64,000 nucleotides of DNA from Microbacterium sulfonylureivorans. Its GTDB lineage: Bacteria > Actinomycetota > Actinomycetes > Actinomycetales > Microbacteriaceae. How positions within the stretch are numbered: position 1 is the stretch's first letter; the number at the start of each line of letters is the position of its first letter. The stretch is taken from positions 372,001 to 436,000 of the forward strand of contig NZ_RJAD01000002.1 in assembly GCF_003999995.1 (NCBI RefSeq). Reading direction: 5' to 3'. The notes under the pieces are model-generated. The model was not told the origin of the DNA. It searched no databases and saw nothing but the letters and a program-made list of their open reading frames with translations. Positions 45,144 through 55,300 of this stretch are shown one piece after another. The translations under genes and the position numbers were made by a program.

Positions 45144-46860
45144 CCCGCCGGCCTGGATCGTCCTCGGCCGGACGGACGACGGGGTCGTCGCCGTCCTCCT
45201 GGACGATGCCGGGTCGGAGGTCGATCGGCACGAGATGGCGCGTCCCGCGCTGCCGGACTGGGCGGCAGGGCACGAGGCATCCGCCGCTCCGCGCTGGGTG
45301 TGGAACGACGCGCCGCAGTGGTACCCACCGCTCCTCGCGGCCGGCGTCCGCATCGCGCGCTGTCACGATCTGCGGCTCTGCCATGCGATCCTCCGCGCGT
45401 CCGAGCTGGTCGACTCCGGCGCAGCGGTGCGGGAATCGCGCGGATGGGATGCCGCCCCTCATGTCGAGGCTCCCGCGGTCGCGCCGACGCTCTTCGACTT
45501 CGACGGTCCGGACACACCCACGGGCCCGCCTCACGACATCGAAGAGGTTCTCGCCGAGTTCTCTCGACAGCGCGCCGCCGTGGCGGGTTCGTCCGACCCG
45601 TCCCGGCTCCGTCTGCTCACCGCCGCGGAGTCGGCGGGCGCCCTCATCGCCGAAGAGCTCCGAGCGGCCGGTCTGCCGTGGGACGCGTCGGAGCACGACC
45701 GGATCCTCGTCGAGACGCTGGGGGAGCGTCCGCCCGGCGGCGGACAGCCGGCGAAGCTCGCCGCAGCCGCTTCACGCGTACGTGATGCCCTGGGAGATCC
45801 GGCCGCGAGCCTCGATTCGCAGCCCAAGCTGCTGCGTTCGCTGCACCGCGTCGGCGTGCTGGTCGAGTCGACCAGTCGCTGGGAGCTCGCGGAGCAGAAG
45901 CATCCGGCGATCGAGCCGCTCCTCGAATACAAGAAGCTGGCCCGGCTGCTGTCGGCGAACGGATGGGCCTGGCTGGACGAGTGGGTGGACGACGGGCGGT
46001 TCCGCCCCGTGTTCGTTCCCGGCGGGGTCGTGACGGGGCGCTGGGCATCGTCCGGCGGGGGAGCCCTGCAGCTCCCGCGGCAGCTCCGTGAAGCCGTGAG
46101 GGCGGACCCGGGCTGGAAGCTCGTGGTCGCCGACGTCGCCCAGCTCGAGCCTCGAGTGCTGGCCGCGATGTCCAGCGACGCCGCCCTCGCGGATGCCGCG
46201 CGGGGACGCGACCTCTACGCCGGGATCGTCGACAGCGGCGCGGTGGCCACGAGACAGGAGGCGAAGATCGCACTCCTCGGCGCGATGTACGGCGCGACGA
46301 CGGGCGAGTCCGGTCGTCTGGTTCCGCGACTGCGGCGGATCTACCCCCGCGCGATGGGTCTCGTCGACGAGGCTGCGCGCACGGGCGAGGACGGCGGCGT
46401 CGTCTCGACCTGGCTCGGACGCACGTCACCCCCGCCTTCGGAGGCGTGGACGGTCGCGCAGTCGCGGGCGACCGAGGCCGAGGCATCCGGAGCCGAGGAG
46501 ACCCGCGCCCGCCGCTGGGCCCGCGACCGCGGTCGCTTCACCCGCAACTTCGTGGTGCAGGGAACCGCTGCAGAGTGGGCGCTGGTGTGGATGGCCGACC
46601 TTCGCGCCCGGCTGCAGGCGCTGCCCCCAGTGCCCGATACCGGCGCCGCACGGCGATCGGGGCCGGTATTCGGACGCCGGGCGCATCTCGCCTTCTTCCT
46701 GCACGACGAGGTCATCGTGCATGCTCCGGCCGAACAGGCCGAGATCGCGGCGCGCGCGGTGACGGATGCCGCGGCCACCGCGGGGCGCCTGCTGTTCGGC
46801 GACTTCCCGCTCGACTTCGCGCTCGACGTCCACATCGCCGACACCGCCCTGAAGGAGTGA
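45118..46860 (+). CDS. Family A DNA polymerase with degenerate exonuclease-like N-terminus
   Basis: 580 residues, the actinobacterial protein often named bifunctional 3'-5' exonuclease/DNA polymerase. The polymerase motifs are clear: motif A VADVAQLEPRVLAAMS near residue 340, motif B RQEAKIALLGAMYG near 380 and motif C FFLHDEVIVHAP near 525. The N-terminal third has the outline of a DEDD exonuclease but no visible DxE pair, so proofreading is doubtful. No 5' nuclease or HhH region. GTG at 45118 lies inside the end of the RNase H gene (26-base overlap). With the RNase H and zinc-ribbon genes it forms a likely repair or primer-processing operon. Confidence 0.88.
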   Translation: MTSTADLPDPPAWIVLGRTDDGVVAVLLDDAGSEVDRHEMARPALPDWAAGHEASAAPRWVWNDAPQWYPPLLAAGVRIARCHDLRLCHAILRASELVDSGAAVRESRGWDAAPHVEAPAVAPTLFDFDGPDTPTGPPHDIEEVLAEFSRQRAAVAGSSDPSRLRLLTAAESAGALIAEELRAAGLPWDASEHDRILVETLGERPPGGGQPAKLAAAASRVRDALGDPAASLDSQPKLLRSLHRVGVLVESTSRWELAEQKHPAIEPLLEYKKLARLLSANGWAWLDEWVDDGRFRPVFVPGGVVTGRWASSGGGALQLPRQLREAVRADPGWKLVVADVAQLEPRVLAAMSSDAALADAARGRDLYAGIVDSGAVATRQEAKIALLGAMYGATTGESGRLVPRLRRIYPRAMGLVDEAARTGEDGGVVSTWLGRTSPPPSEAWTVAQSRATEAEASGAEETRARRWARDRGRFTRNFVVQGTAAEWALVWMADLRARLQALPPVPDTGAARRSGPVFGRRAHLAFFLHDEVIVHAPAEQAEIAARAVTDAAATAGRLLFGDFPLDFALDVHIADTALKE

Positions 46861-46863
46861 GGC

Positions 46864-48642
46864 TCAGTCGCAGGAAGCATCGAGGGTGGCAGTCTCCGGG
46901 ACGCCGATGAGGGGGGTGTGCAGGAGACGCGGGACGACCTCGCGGTCGGTGTCCATCACGAATCTGAACTCGAGGACGCTGGTCTGCCCGGGCGCGACGG
47001 TCGTGACCGCCGCGCTGGAGGGGAACCCTTCGTCCTCGACATCCGTGGTGGTCGTCCGCACACCGTCGACCAGCGCGCCGCCGTAGAACGAGCCGGGGGG
47101 CGCCGCAACCGTCACATTCATGGCGATGTTGCCGGGAGTCACCCCCTCGAGTCCGCCGCCGGTGAGCCACCAGGGGAACACTTCCCCGGCATTCGCCGGC
47201 GCGTTGTTGGTCAGGGCCACGCCGACGACCACGTCGCTCCTGCCATCGGGGCGGCACTCCACACTCCCCGCTGCCAGCGTCACACCGAGGAAGCTGCTCA
47301 TCTTGCCCGACGTGGCATCGTTGAGATACACCGCAAAGGAATCTGATCCTGCAGCGACGTGGCGCGCCGCGGGACCGGCGAGGGGGCCGGCGTCGATGAG
47401 TTCCTGTTCATCGGGGTGAGAGCTCCAGAGCGAGATGCGGCCCTGCTCGATCGGTTCTGCCAGCGCCCCGGCCCAACTGAAGAAGTCGATCCTCTGCGAG
47501 AACAGACCGGATATCAGCGAGCCGGTCAGCTCGCGCTGATACGCCGTCTGCTCTTCGACGTCGAGCGACAGGTAAGGGTCGATCAGCACCCGCTGGATGA
47601 CATTGTCGGCTGTGAGCTCGCTGCCGTCGCTCAACATGACCGGCTCGGACGCCGAGAGCATCGCGCGGACTGCCGGTATGTCGACGGACAGGACGGCATC
47701 GGGGACGATGTCCGACCGGGTGGCCCACCACGCGTTCGCCAGTTCTGCGGTCGCTCCGAACTCCGTCGGCATCGAAGTGTTCTGCACGAAGCGACCGACA
47801 CGCTCACCGTACAGTTCGACCGTCGACGCCGGCACGGGAGCAATCGGCTCCACCTGGGCGGGGAACGATCCGCCGTCGGCCTGGTCGACGATCTCGACGG
47901 CACCGTTGTCTGCGCGGAGCAGCACGAAGGATCCCGTGATGCCACCGCCGGTGCGAAGTTCGGCGCTGTTCTGGAGCATGACCAGCACGTGCCGCTCGCC
48001 CTCGCGGCCGAGCATCGACGGAAGCAGCTGCGACGCAGACGCCAGCGAAGAGAGCACCGGTGCTCCCTGCGCCGTGACGTCGGCGAGGCGCTCCACACCC
48101 GAGGCAAGGGGTCCGACCAGAACTCCAGGATCGATTCGCGCCAACTCCGTCTGCGCCTCATTGAGAGCGAGGGACGTCTGCTGGAGCGGCTCCGCGATTC
48201 CGTTGAGTGCGTCGACATCCAGCCCCGCCGATTCATGAGGCTGCTCGATCGCCGTCCTGATCGCTGCCATCAGCGGGAGGGCGGCGTCGCTGACGCCGTG
48301 CACCCCGGAGGACACCACTCTCGCGGCGGCGAGGTTCGATCCCAGCCACGGTGTGAACTCGGCAACCCGCCAGAGCGGATCCCCGGACAACGAGTCCGCC
48401 TGCTCCGCGTGGGCATCGAGGTCGGTGAGGGCTGCCGTGATTCTGTCGATGTCACGTGCGTCGGCAGCCGCCTGCAGCTCGGCTGCGATCGGCACGATGG
48501 CTTCCAACTGGTCCTTGACCAGAAGGGCGCGCACGCCGACCCATGCTGCCGCGGCGACCAGCAGGAGCACGATCGCCCCGACGACGAGCAGCACCTTGCG
48601 CCTTGAGAGTCCGCTCCGTTCGGCGTCAGGGCTGCTCGACAC
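46864..48642 (-). CDS. DUF4012 domain-containing membrane-anchored protein
   Basis: 592 residues with a short cytoplasmic N-terminus, one membrane helix (RKVLLVVGAIVLLLVAAAAW, about residues 16-36) and a large extracellular part containing DUF4012 (MLQNSAELRTGGGITGSF near residue 225, and later the ISLWSSHPDEQ segment). DUF4012 proteins are often found in actinobacterial surface-polysaccharide regions; activity unknown. Start is one of two adjacent GTG codons (48645 overlapping the upstream stop, or 48642, preferred by spacing to GAAGGG). It forms an operon with the LPXTG protein upstream. Confidence 0.82.
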   Translation of the reverse strand: MSSSPDAERSGLSRRKVLLVVGAIVLLLVAAAAWVGVRALLVKDQLEAIVPIAAELQAAADARDIDRITAALTDLDAHAEQADSLSGDPLWRVAEFTPWLGSNLAAARVVSSGVHGVSDAALPLMAAIRTAIEQPHESAGLDVDALNGIAEPLQQTSLALNEAQTELARIDPGVLVGPLASGVERLADVTAQGAPVLSSLASASQLLPSMLGREGERHVLVMLQNSAELRTGGGITGSFVLLRADNGAVEIVDQADGGSFPAQVEPIAPVPASTVELYGERVGRFVQNTSMPTEFGATAELANAWWATRSDIVPDAVLSVDIPAVRAMLSASEPVMLSDGSELTADNVIQRVLIDPYLSLDVEEQTAYQRELTGSLISGLFSQRIDFFSWAGALAEPIEQGRISLWSSHPDEQELIDAGPLAGPAARHVAAGSDSFAVYLNDATSGKMSSFLGVTLAAGSVECRPDGRSDVVVGVALTNNAPANAGEVFPWWLTGGGLEGVTPGNIAMNVTVAAPPGSFYGGALVDGVRTTTTDVEDEGFPSSAAVTTVAPGQTSVLEFRFVMDTDREVVPRLLHTPLIGVPETATLDASCD

Positions 48643-48644
48643 CA

Positions 48645-49325
48645 CTATCCCTTCGCGCGATGGCGCCGACGCACGGCGAGCAGGATGATTCCACCGAAGG
48701 CGAGAGCACCGCCGACGATGCCGATCGGAAGGAGAGACTGCCCGAGACCGGTCGCGGGCAGAAGACCCGCGACGACCGAGTTCTCCGGCGAAGTGTCGCA
48801 CTGGGGGGTCGCGGGCGGGTAGGACAGCGGCACGCCGACCTCGGGGTTGACTTCGATCGTCGCGGTGATGTCGCCGCGGGTCCAACCGAAGTTGCCGTCG
48901 ATCTCGACCCACTGTCCGTCCACGTACGCCCATCCGGGCCAGCCGGTCGCGTTGCCCTCATCGTCGACCGAAGCACCGGGCCAGAGAACGCGCCCGCTGA
49001 GTTCGCCGTCGACGAGTTCGCCGAGCTCGAGGGTCGTCGAGTTGACGCCGTCGGTCAAGACCAGTCGCGCCGTGTGGCTGGTCGCCTGATTGTCGGGGTC
49101 GGTGAGAGTCACGGCGTAGAGGATCCACGGGACGTCTCGATCGCATTCACCGACGGCCGTCGACCCACCGAGGGTCGGCGCCTGGTGCTGCGTCGGGGTG
49201 TAGCCGTCGTCGTCTTCACTCGTCAGCACACCTCCTTGGACTCCCGGCGTGACGGCGTTCGCCGCCGTCGGCAGAAGAATGAGCGCCGCTGCAATCGCGA
49301 ACGCGGACAGCACGATCTTGCGCAT
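48645..49325 (-). CDS. LPXTG-anchored surface protein
   Basis: 226 residues: N-terminal signal peptide (MRKIVLSAFAIAAALILLP...ANA), a beta-rich mature domain with two Cys, and a complete sortase signal LLPATG, hydrophobic helix, RRRHRAKG. It should be cross-linked to peptidoglycan by a class E-like sortase, whose gene is not in this window. The ATG has GGGGAGG about 10 bases upstream. TAG stop and GTG of the DUF4012 gene overlap (TAGTG), so the two proteins are coupled. Confidence 0.82.
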   Translation of the reverse strand: MRKIVLSAFAIAAALILLPTAANAVTPGVQGGVLTSEDDDGYTPTQHQAPTLGGSTAVGECDRDVPWILYAVTLTDPDNQATSHTARLVLTDGVNSTTLELGELVDGELSGRVLWPGASVDDEGNATGWPGWAYVDGQWVEIDGNFGWTRGDITATIEVNPEVGVPLSYPPATPQCDTSPENSVVAGLLPATGLGQSLLPIGIVGGALAFGGIILLAVRRRHRAKG

Positions 49326-49463
49326 ACCGATCAGCCTCCCCAGAGGGCTTTTCGTTGGAGCCTCTCCCCAGTGGAGTCTCCAGACGTGCTCATGATACAT
49401 CGATTCCGCCGTCAGTCGACAGATTGAGGTTCTTCCTCGGCGGGCGTGGCCCGACACGAAGCG

Positions 49464-49469
49464 TAGAAT
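49464..49469 (+). promoter_or_regulatory. -10 element of rnpB
   Basis: TAGAAT 7 bases before the predicted 5' end of RNase P RNA. No clear -35. Confidence 0.55.
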
Positions 49470-49476
49470 CGGACAT

Positions 49477-49854
49477 GCGAATGGGTCGGCTGGGCGGTCG
49501 CGTCGCGCACGGTTCGCCGTGGCGCGCCGAGGAACGTCCGGGCTCCACAGGGCAGGGCGGTGGGTAACACCCACCCGGAGTGATCCGCGAGACAGTGCCA
49601 CAGAGAGCAGACCGCCGGGACCCCGGTCCCGGTAAGGGTGAAAGGGTGGTGTAAGAGACCACCGGGGTCGTGGTGACACGACCCGCACGGTAAACCTCGC
49701 CCGGAGCAAGGCCAGACAGAGGATGCTGACGCGGCTCGCCGAGTCCTCGGGTAGGCCGCTGGAGCGGCACGGCAACGTGTCGCCGAGAGAGATGACCGTC
49801 CACGGGGCTTCGGCCCCCGGACAGAACCCGGCGTACAGGCCGGCCCATTCGCCC
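49477..49854 (+). ncRNA. rnpB: RNase P RNA, bacterial class A
   Basis: Catalytic RNA that removes tRNA 5' leaders. The universally conserved segments are all present in order: GAGGAACGTCCGGGCTCC with the following CACAGGGCAGG, AGAGCAGACCGCC, the GGGTGAAAGGGTGG core, and ACAGAACCCGGCGTACAGGC near the 3' end. P1 is formed by GCGAATGGG (49477-49485) and its complement (49844-49852), which sets the ends. About 378 nt, typical. The GGCTTCGGCCC region is a tetraloop hairpin. Open frames drawn over this region on either strand are spurious. Confidence 0.97.
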
Positions 49855-49875
49855 TCTCGTCAGTCGAGCGCGCTC

Positions 49876-50637
49876 TCAGCTGAGCGACAGCGCTGCGGCC
49901 CCGATGATCCCTGCGTTGTTGCGGTGCACCGCCGGCACGATGGGGGTGTTGATCTCGAGCAGATGCAGGAACTGGTCCGAGTGCTTCGAGACGCCGCCTC
50001 CCACCACGAACAGGTCGGGGCTGAAGAGGAACTCGATGTGGCTGTAGTACCACTGGAGGCGCTCGGCCCACTGCTCCCAGCTGAGCTGTTCGCGCTCCAT
50101 CGCCGAGTAGGCCGCGTACGCCTCGGCGTCCCTCGCGTGGTTCGCCCGCTGGACGTGACCCAGCTCCGAGTTCGGGACGAGCACGCCGTTGTAGAGCAGC
50201 GCGGAGCCGATGCCCGTGCCGAGAGTCGTGAGGATCGTGAGGCCGGCCTGGCCCTTCGCCGCGCCGTAGCGCACCTCCGCGATGCCGGCGACGTCCGCGT
50301 CGTTGGCGAAGTGGATGTCGCGTCCCAGCCCGTCCTCGAAGAACTTCTCGGCCTCGAACCCGATCCACTCGTCGGACACGTTCGCCGCCGAGAGCGTCCG
50401 CCCGTTCTTGACGATCGCGGGGAAGGCGACGCCGAGGGGAATCGCCTCACCGGTGACGCCCAGGGTCTGGAGGACCTCCGTGACAGCCGTCAGCACATCC
50501 TTCGGCTCGGCGCCGGCCGGGGTGGCGACCTTGATGCGATCGCTCAGGAGCCGGCCATGTTCGAGATCGACGAGTCCCGCCTTGATCCCGGTGCCGCCGA
50601 TGTCCACGCCGACGGCGCGTGTCGCCTGAGATGCCAT
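49876..50637 (-). CDS. ppgK: Polyphosphate glucokinase
   Basis: ROK-family sugar kinase that phosphorylates glucose with polyphosphate (and ATP), characteristic of actinobacteria. 253 residues; phosphate-binding VDIGGTGIKAGLVD near residue 10, FANDADVAGIAEVRYGA near 109 with the catalytic Asp, TLGTGIGSALLYNG near 138, and NSELGHVQ near 156. ATG start; lies tail to tail with rnpB. No sugar operon around it. Confidence 0.93.
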   Translation of the reverse strand: MASQATRAVGVDIGGTGIKAGLVDLEHGRLLSDRIKVATPAGAEPKDVLTAVTEVLQTLGVTGEAIPLGVAFPAIVKNGRTLSAANVSDEWIGFEAEKFFEDGLGRDIHFANDADVAGIAEVRYGAAKGQAGLTILTTLGTGIGSALLYNGVLVPNSELGHVQRANHARDAEAYAAYSAMEREQLSWEQWAERLQWYYSHIEFLFSPDLFVVGGGVSKHSDQFLHLLEINTPIVPAVHRNNAGIIGAAALSLS

Positions 50638-50737
50638 GCGCTCAGCCTATCCAGCCACGCGAGCGCAAGCGGGAGTCGGCGGTCAGTAGGATCGAGCCAG
50701 GGCCACCGCCGGCCGATCGGACTCCGAGGAGCGCACC

Positions 50738-50965
50738 GTGACGAGCGACAGCGAGAAGTACTGGTACAACCTCAAGACGGGCGAGGTCGAGAAGGGCTTC
50801 GAGTCGCCCTCGGTCGATCGCGCCGGGCCCTTCGAGACACCGGAGGAAGCCGCCAAGGCGCCTGAGATCATGCGCCAGCGATCGCGTGCCTGGGCCGAGG
50901 ACGAAGCCCGCGACGACTCGTGGGGCGGTGGCGCAACGTCCGGTGAGTCCGGCGACGACCAGTAG
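50738..50965 (+). CDS. Small SPOR-like protein (75 aa)
   Basis: 75 residues; EKYWYNLKTGEVEKGFESPS and GPFETPEEAAKAPEIMRQ follow the pattern of a short SPOR-like repeat described in Microbacteriaceae proteins. C-terminal tail acidic and Gly/Ser-rich. No signal or membrane segment. GTG start with GAGGAGCG ten bases upstream; TAGGAT at 50687-50692 is a likely -10. Its stop codon TAG is part of a TAGTCT -10 for glnA2. Function unknown. Confidence 0.7.
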   Translation: MTSDSEKYWYNLKTGEVEKGFESPSVDRAGPFETPEEAAKAPEIMRQRSRAWAEDEARDDSWGGGATSGESGDDQ

Positions 50966-51003
50966 TCTGGCTACGGCCGCATCGGGCACCCGGAGAGGAT
51001 GCG

Positions 51004-52341
51004 ATGGACAAGCAGCGTGACTTCGTTCTGAGGACGATCGAGGAACGGGGCGTGAAGTTCGTCCGGTTGTGGTTCACCGACGTCATCGGCACGCTCAAGT
51101 CGGTGGCGATCGCCCCAGCCGAGGTCGAAGGGGCGTTCAGTGAAGGCCTGGGCTTCGACGGCTCGGCGATCGAGGGCCTCACCAGGTCATACGAGTCCGA
51201 CCTGCTCGCACACCCCGACCCCACGACGTTCCAGATCCTTCCGTGGCGCGGAGAGATCGATCCGACCGCGCGCATGTTCTGCGACATCACGACGCCCGAC
51301 GGACAGCCCGCGGTGGCCGACCCCCGACACGTCCTCAAGCGCACGCTCGCAAAGGCCGCCGATGCCGGCTTCACGTTCTACACGCACCCCGAGATCGAGT
51401 TCTACCTCCTCAAGTCGTCCTCCTTCGGGGCGGACGGACCCGAGCCGGTGGACTCCGCCGGGTACTTCGACAACGTTCCCGGTGGCACGGCGCACGACTT
51501 CCGTCGTCGTTCGGTGCGCATGCTCGAAGACCTCGGGATCTCGGTCGAGTTCAGCCACCACGAGGGTGGTCCGGGCCAGAACGAGATCGACCTGCGTTAC
51601 GCCGACGCCCTCGCGACGGCCGACAACATCATGACGTTCCGCACCGTGATCAAGGAAGTGGCGATCGAGCAGGGCGTCTACGCGACGTTCATGCCCAAGC
51701 CCCTCAGCGGCAAGCCGGGCAGCGGGATGCATACGCACATGTCCCTCTTCGAGGGCGACGTGAACGCGTTCTACGAGGAGGGTGCGCAGTACCAGCTCTC
51801 CCAGGTCGGCCGGCAGTTCATCGCCGGACTGCTTCGTCACGCGAACGAGATCGCCGCCGTGACCAACCAGTTCGTGAACTCCTACAAGCGTCTGTGGGGC
51901 GGCGACGAGGCTCCGAGCTTCATCTGCTGGGGTCACAACAACCGTTCGGCACTCGTGCGCGTGCCGCTCTACAAGCCGAGCAAGGGGCAGTCCTCACGCG
52001 TGGAGTACCGCGCTCTCGACTCGGCGGCGAACCCGTATCTCGCCTACGCGCTGATGCTCGCCGCCGGCCTCAAGGGCATCGAAGAGGGCTACGAGCTGCC
52101 CCCCGAGGCCGAAGACAACGTGTGGTCGCTGACGGACGCCGAACGGCGTGCGCTCGGCTACGCGCCGCTCCCCGCGAGCCTCGACCACGCGCTGGAGTAC
52201 ATGGAGGAGTCCGAACTGGTCGCCGAGACCCTCGGCGAGCAGGTCTTCAACTACGTGCTGCTCAACAAGCGCCGCGAGTGGCAGGAGTACCGCTCTCAGG
52301 TCACCCAGTTCGAGCTCAAGAGCAACCTCGAGATGCTCTGA
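51004..52341 (+). CDS. glnA2: Glutamine synthetase-type ligase GlnA2
   Basis: 445-residue GS type I alpha-like enzyme. Glutamine synthetase motifs: GLGFDGSAIEGL near 46, EIEFYLLKSS near 133 and GQNEIDLRYADA near 195 (metal Glu residues). GSGMHTHMSLF near 239 and NNRSALVRVP with the Arg residues near 315 complete the set. The glnA2-glnE pair followed by glnA is the actinobacterial arrangement (as Rv2222c-Rv2220), though here glnA is inverted. GlnA2-type enzymes make little glutamine and may act on other amines. GGAGAGG six bases before ATG; -10 TAGTCT at 50963-50968. Confidence 0.93.
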   Translation: MDKQRDFVLRTIEERGVKFVRLWFTDVIGTLKSVAIAPAEVEGAFSEGLGFDGSAIEGLTRSYESDLLAHPDPTTFQILPWRGEIDPTARMFCDITTPDGQPAVADPRHVLKRTLAKAADAGFTFYTHPEIEFYLLKSSSFGADGPEPVDSAGYFDNVPGGTAHDFRRRSVRMLEDLGISVEFSHHEGGPGQNEIDLRYADALATADNIMTFRTVIKEVAIEQGVYATFMPKPLSGKPGSGMHTHMSLFEGDVNAFYEEGAQYQLSQVGRQFIAGLLRHANEIAAVTNQFVNSYKRLWGGDEAPSFICWGHNNRSALVRVPLYKPSKGQSSRVEYRALDSAANPYLAYALMLAAGLKGIEEGYELPPEAEDNVWSLTDAERRALGYAPLPASLDHALEYMEESELVAETLGEQVFNYVLLNKRREWQEYRSQVTQFELKSNLEML

Positions 52342-52356
52342 GCCGACTGGCGACGC

Positions 52357-55300
52357 ATGTCCGCGAGCGAACGGTCCAGCTCCCTCACGCATCTTGCGCG
52401 CCTCGGCTTCAGCCGCCTGAGCGACGCTGAGGCGCTCCTCGACGAACTCGCGGAGGCCACGGGCGTCTCGCGGGAGTCGGCGATGGCCGGCGCGGCGGTC
52501 GCCGCCGATCCCGACGAGGCCATCGGCGCACTCGCACGAGTGGTGCGCCGCGATGCCGACGCGGTTCGTGCCCTCCACGGCGACGCACAGGGATGGCGCG
52601 CGCTGTGGGCGCTGCTCGGCGCGTCGACGGGTTTCGCCGACTTCTACCTCAGACATCCCGGCGAGCTGGCCCATCTCGCGGGCGCCGGGGTCGCCCTGCC
52701 TGCATCCGACGAGCTCCGCTCCTCGCTGCTCGATGCCGTGGGCGCGGTGGACGGGTTCGCCGACGCCGGCGGAGAGTCGGCCTGGGTCGCGCTGCGCGTC
52801 CGCTACCGGCGGATGATGGCGCGCATCGCCGCTTTCGACCTGCTGAGCGCTTCGCCCGTCGACCATGTTCCCGCGGTGGCCGCACGGCTGGCGGATGCTG
52901 CGGGCGCCGCGCTCGAGGCATCCCTCGCCGTCGCGCGCACCCGGGTCTCGGGCGGCGCGGCAGGAGCGGGCCTGTTCCCCCGGGAGCAGGTCGCGCAGGC
53001 GAAACTGGCGATCATCGGAATGGGGAAGACGGGAGCGCGCGAGCTCAATTACGTCAGCGACGTCGACGTGATCTTCGTCGCGGGCGCCGACGACGGCGTG
53101 TCGGAGCAGCTGGGGGAGAGCCGCGTCGTCGACATCGCCACGCGGCTCGCCGTGCAGACGATGCGGGGGATCTCGAGCATCGAGGTCGAACCGCCGCTGT
53201 GGGAGGTGGACGCCAACCTGCGCCCGGAGGGCAAGCAGGGCGCGCTCGTCCGTACGCTCGACTCGCACCTTGCGTACTACGACCGCTGGGCGAAGAGCTG
53301 GGAGTTCCAGGCGCTGCTGAAGGCTCGCCCCGTCGCGGGCGATCCGGGACTGGGCGAGGCGTATGTCGCGGCCGTGCAGCCCAAGGTGTGGACCAGCGCC
53401 GCCCGCGAGAACTTCGTCGACAGCGTGCAGCGAATGCGGGAGCGGGTGACCGAGCACATCCCCGCCGCGGACGTGCCCTTCCAGATCAAGCTCGGGCCCG
53501 GTGGCATCCGCGACATCGAGTTCACCGTCCAGCTCCTGCAGCTGGTCCACGGGCTGTCCGACGATCAGATCCGGCAGCGCGGCACCCTCGAGGCACTGGA
53601 CGCGCTGGTCTCGGAAGGGTACATCGGCCGCACCGAGGCATCCGCCTTCTCCCGGGACTACCGGGTGCTCCGCCTGCTCGAGCATCGCGTGCAGCTGCGT
53701 CATCTGCGCCGAACCCATCTGATGCCCTCGCGCCCCGAGGATCTCCGGGTGCTCGCCCGTGCCACCGGCCTCGCAGAGACCGGGGAGGCCGTCTGGGGGC
53801 TCTGGGAGTCGGTCAAGCGCGAAGTGCGCGACATCCACGTCCGCCTCTTCTACCGCCCTCTCCTTTCGGCGGTGGCGGCGCTGCCCGCGGAGGAGCGAGT
53901 CCTCTCCACCGCGCAGGCCCACGACCGTCTCGCCGCGATCGGATTCGCCGATCCTGCCGGAGCCCTTCGCCACATCGCTGCCCTCACCAGTGGTCTGAGC
54001 CGGAAGGCGACGATCCAACGGCACCTGATGCCTGTGATGATCCGGTGGTTCGCGGACGGCGTCGATCCGGATTACGGTCTCCTCGCTTTCCGCCGCCTGA
54101 GCGAGCGCCTGGGGGACACACCCTGGTTCCTGCGGATGCTGCGCGACTCCTCCGCGGCCGCGGAGAGCCTCACCCGCGTACTGTCGGGCTCTCGCTACAT
54201 CGGCGAGCTGATGGAGTGGATCCCGGAGTCGGCTGCGTGGCTCGACGACGACGACCTTCTGCGCCCGCGATCGGGGCATGCGCTCCAGCAGGAGGCGCGC
54301 GCGATCCAGGCGAGACACGGCTCGGTCGAGGACGCGATGAGATCGGTGCGGGCTCTCCGGCGCCGCGAGCTGCTGCGGACGGCCATGTCCGCGATCATCG
54401 GCACGGTCACGATCGAGGAGGTCGCCGCGGCCCTCACCACGATCACCGACGTCACGATCCAGGCGACGCTTCGTGCCGTGCGGCCGACCATCGTGCCGCC
54501 GGAGGACGACGCCCTCGACTTCTCGGTCATCGCGATGGGACGCTTCGGCGGACGAGAGCTCGGCTTCGGCTCCGACGCCGACGTCATGTACGTGTACCGG
54601 CCCAACGGCGTCGACCCGCAGCGTGCGCACGAACTCGCGGTGAAGCTCGTCACCGCGCTGCGCACGCACTCCGAAGACCATCGGGTGCCCCTCGATCTCG
54701 ATGCCGATCTCCGCCCGGAGGGCCGCAACGGACCGATCGCCCGGTCGCTCGACGCCTACGCCGAGTACTACCGACGGTGGTCGCTGTCATGGGAGGCCCA
54801 AGCGCTGCTGCGCGCCCGCGGCGTCGCCGGGAGCGTCAAGCTCATCCGGGCGTTCATGGACCTCGCCGACCAGGTCCGGTATCCCGAGTCGGCCGATCAG
54901 CAGGGGCTTCGGGAGATCCGGCGCATCAAGGCCAGAGTGGAGAGCGAACGCCTGCCACAGGGGGTGGATCCCGCACGGCACCTCAAGCTCGGGCCGGGAT
55001 CGCTGAGCGACGTCGAGTGGCTGGTCCAGCTCCTGCAGCTCGAGCACGCGCACGCCGTTCCGGCCATGCGCACGACCTCGACGCTCGGTGCGCTGAGCGC
55101 CGCGCGCGAGGCCGGACTCGTGCCGGCCGTCGCCGCAGAGCGCCTGACCGAGGCGTGGCGTCTGGCGAGCCGCCTGCGGTCGGCGAACACGCTGCTGTCC
55201 GGACAGACGAGCGACGTGCTGCCCGCAGACCGCAAACGCCTCGACGGCATCGGCCGGCTCCTCGAGTATCCGCCGCGCTCGGCGACGCAGGTCGAGGAGG

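Noticed and set aside
49390..50450. Several minus-strand frames across rnpB and upstream
   Set aside because: They translate RNase P RNA and have no protein character.
51994..54681. 895-codon minus-strand open frame
   Set aside because: Antisense to glnA2 and glnE; no recognisable protein features.
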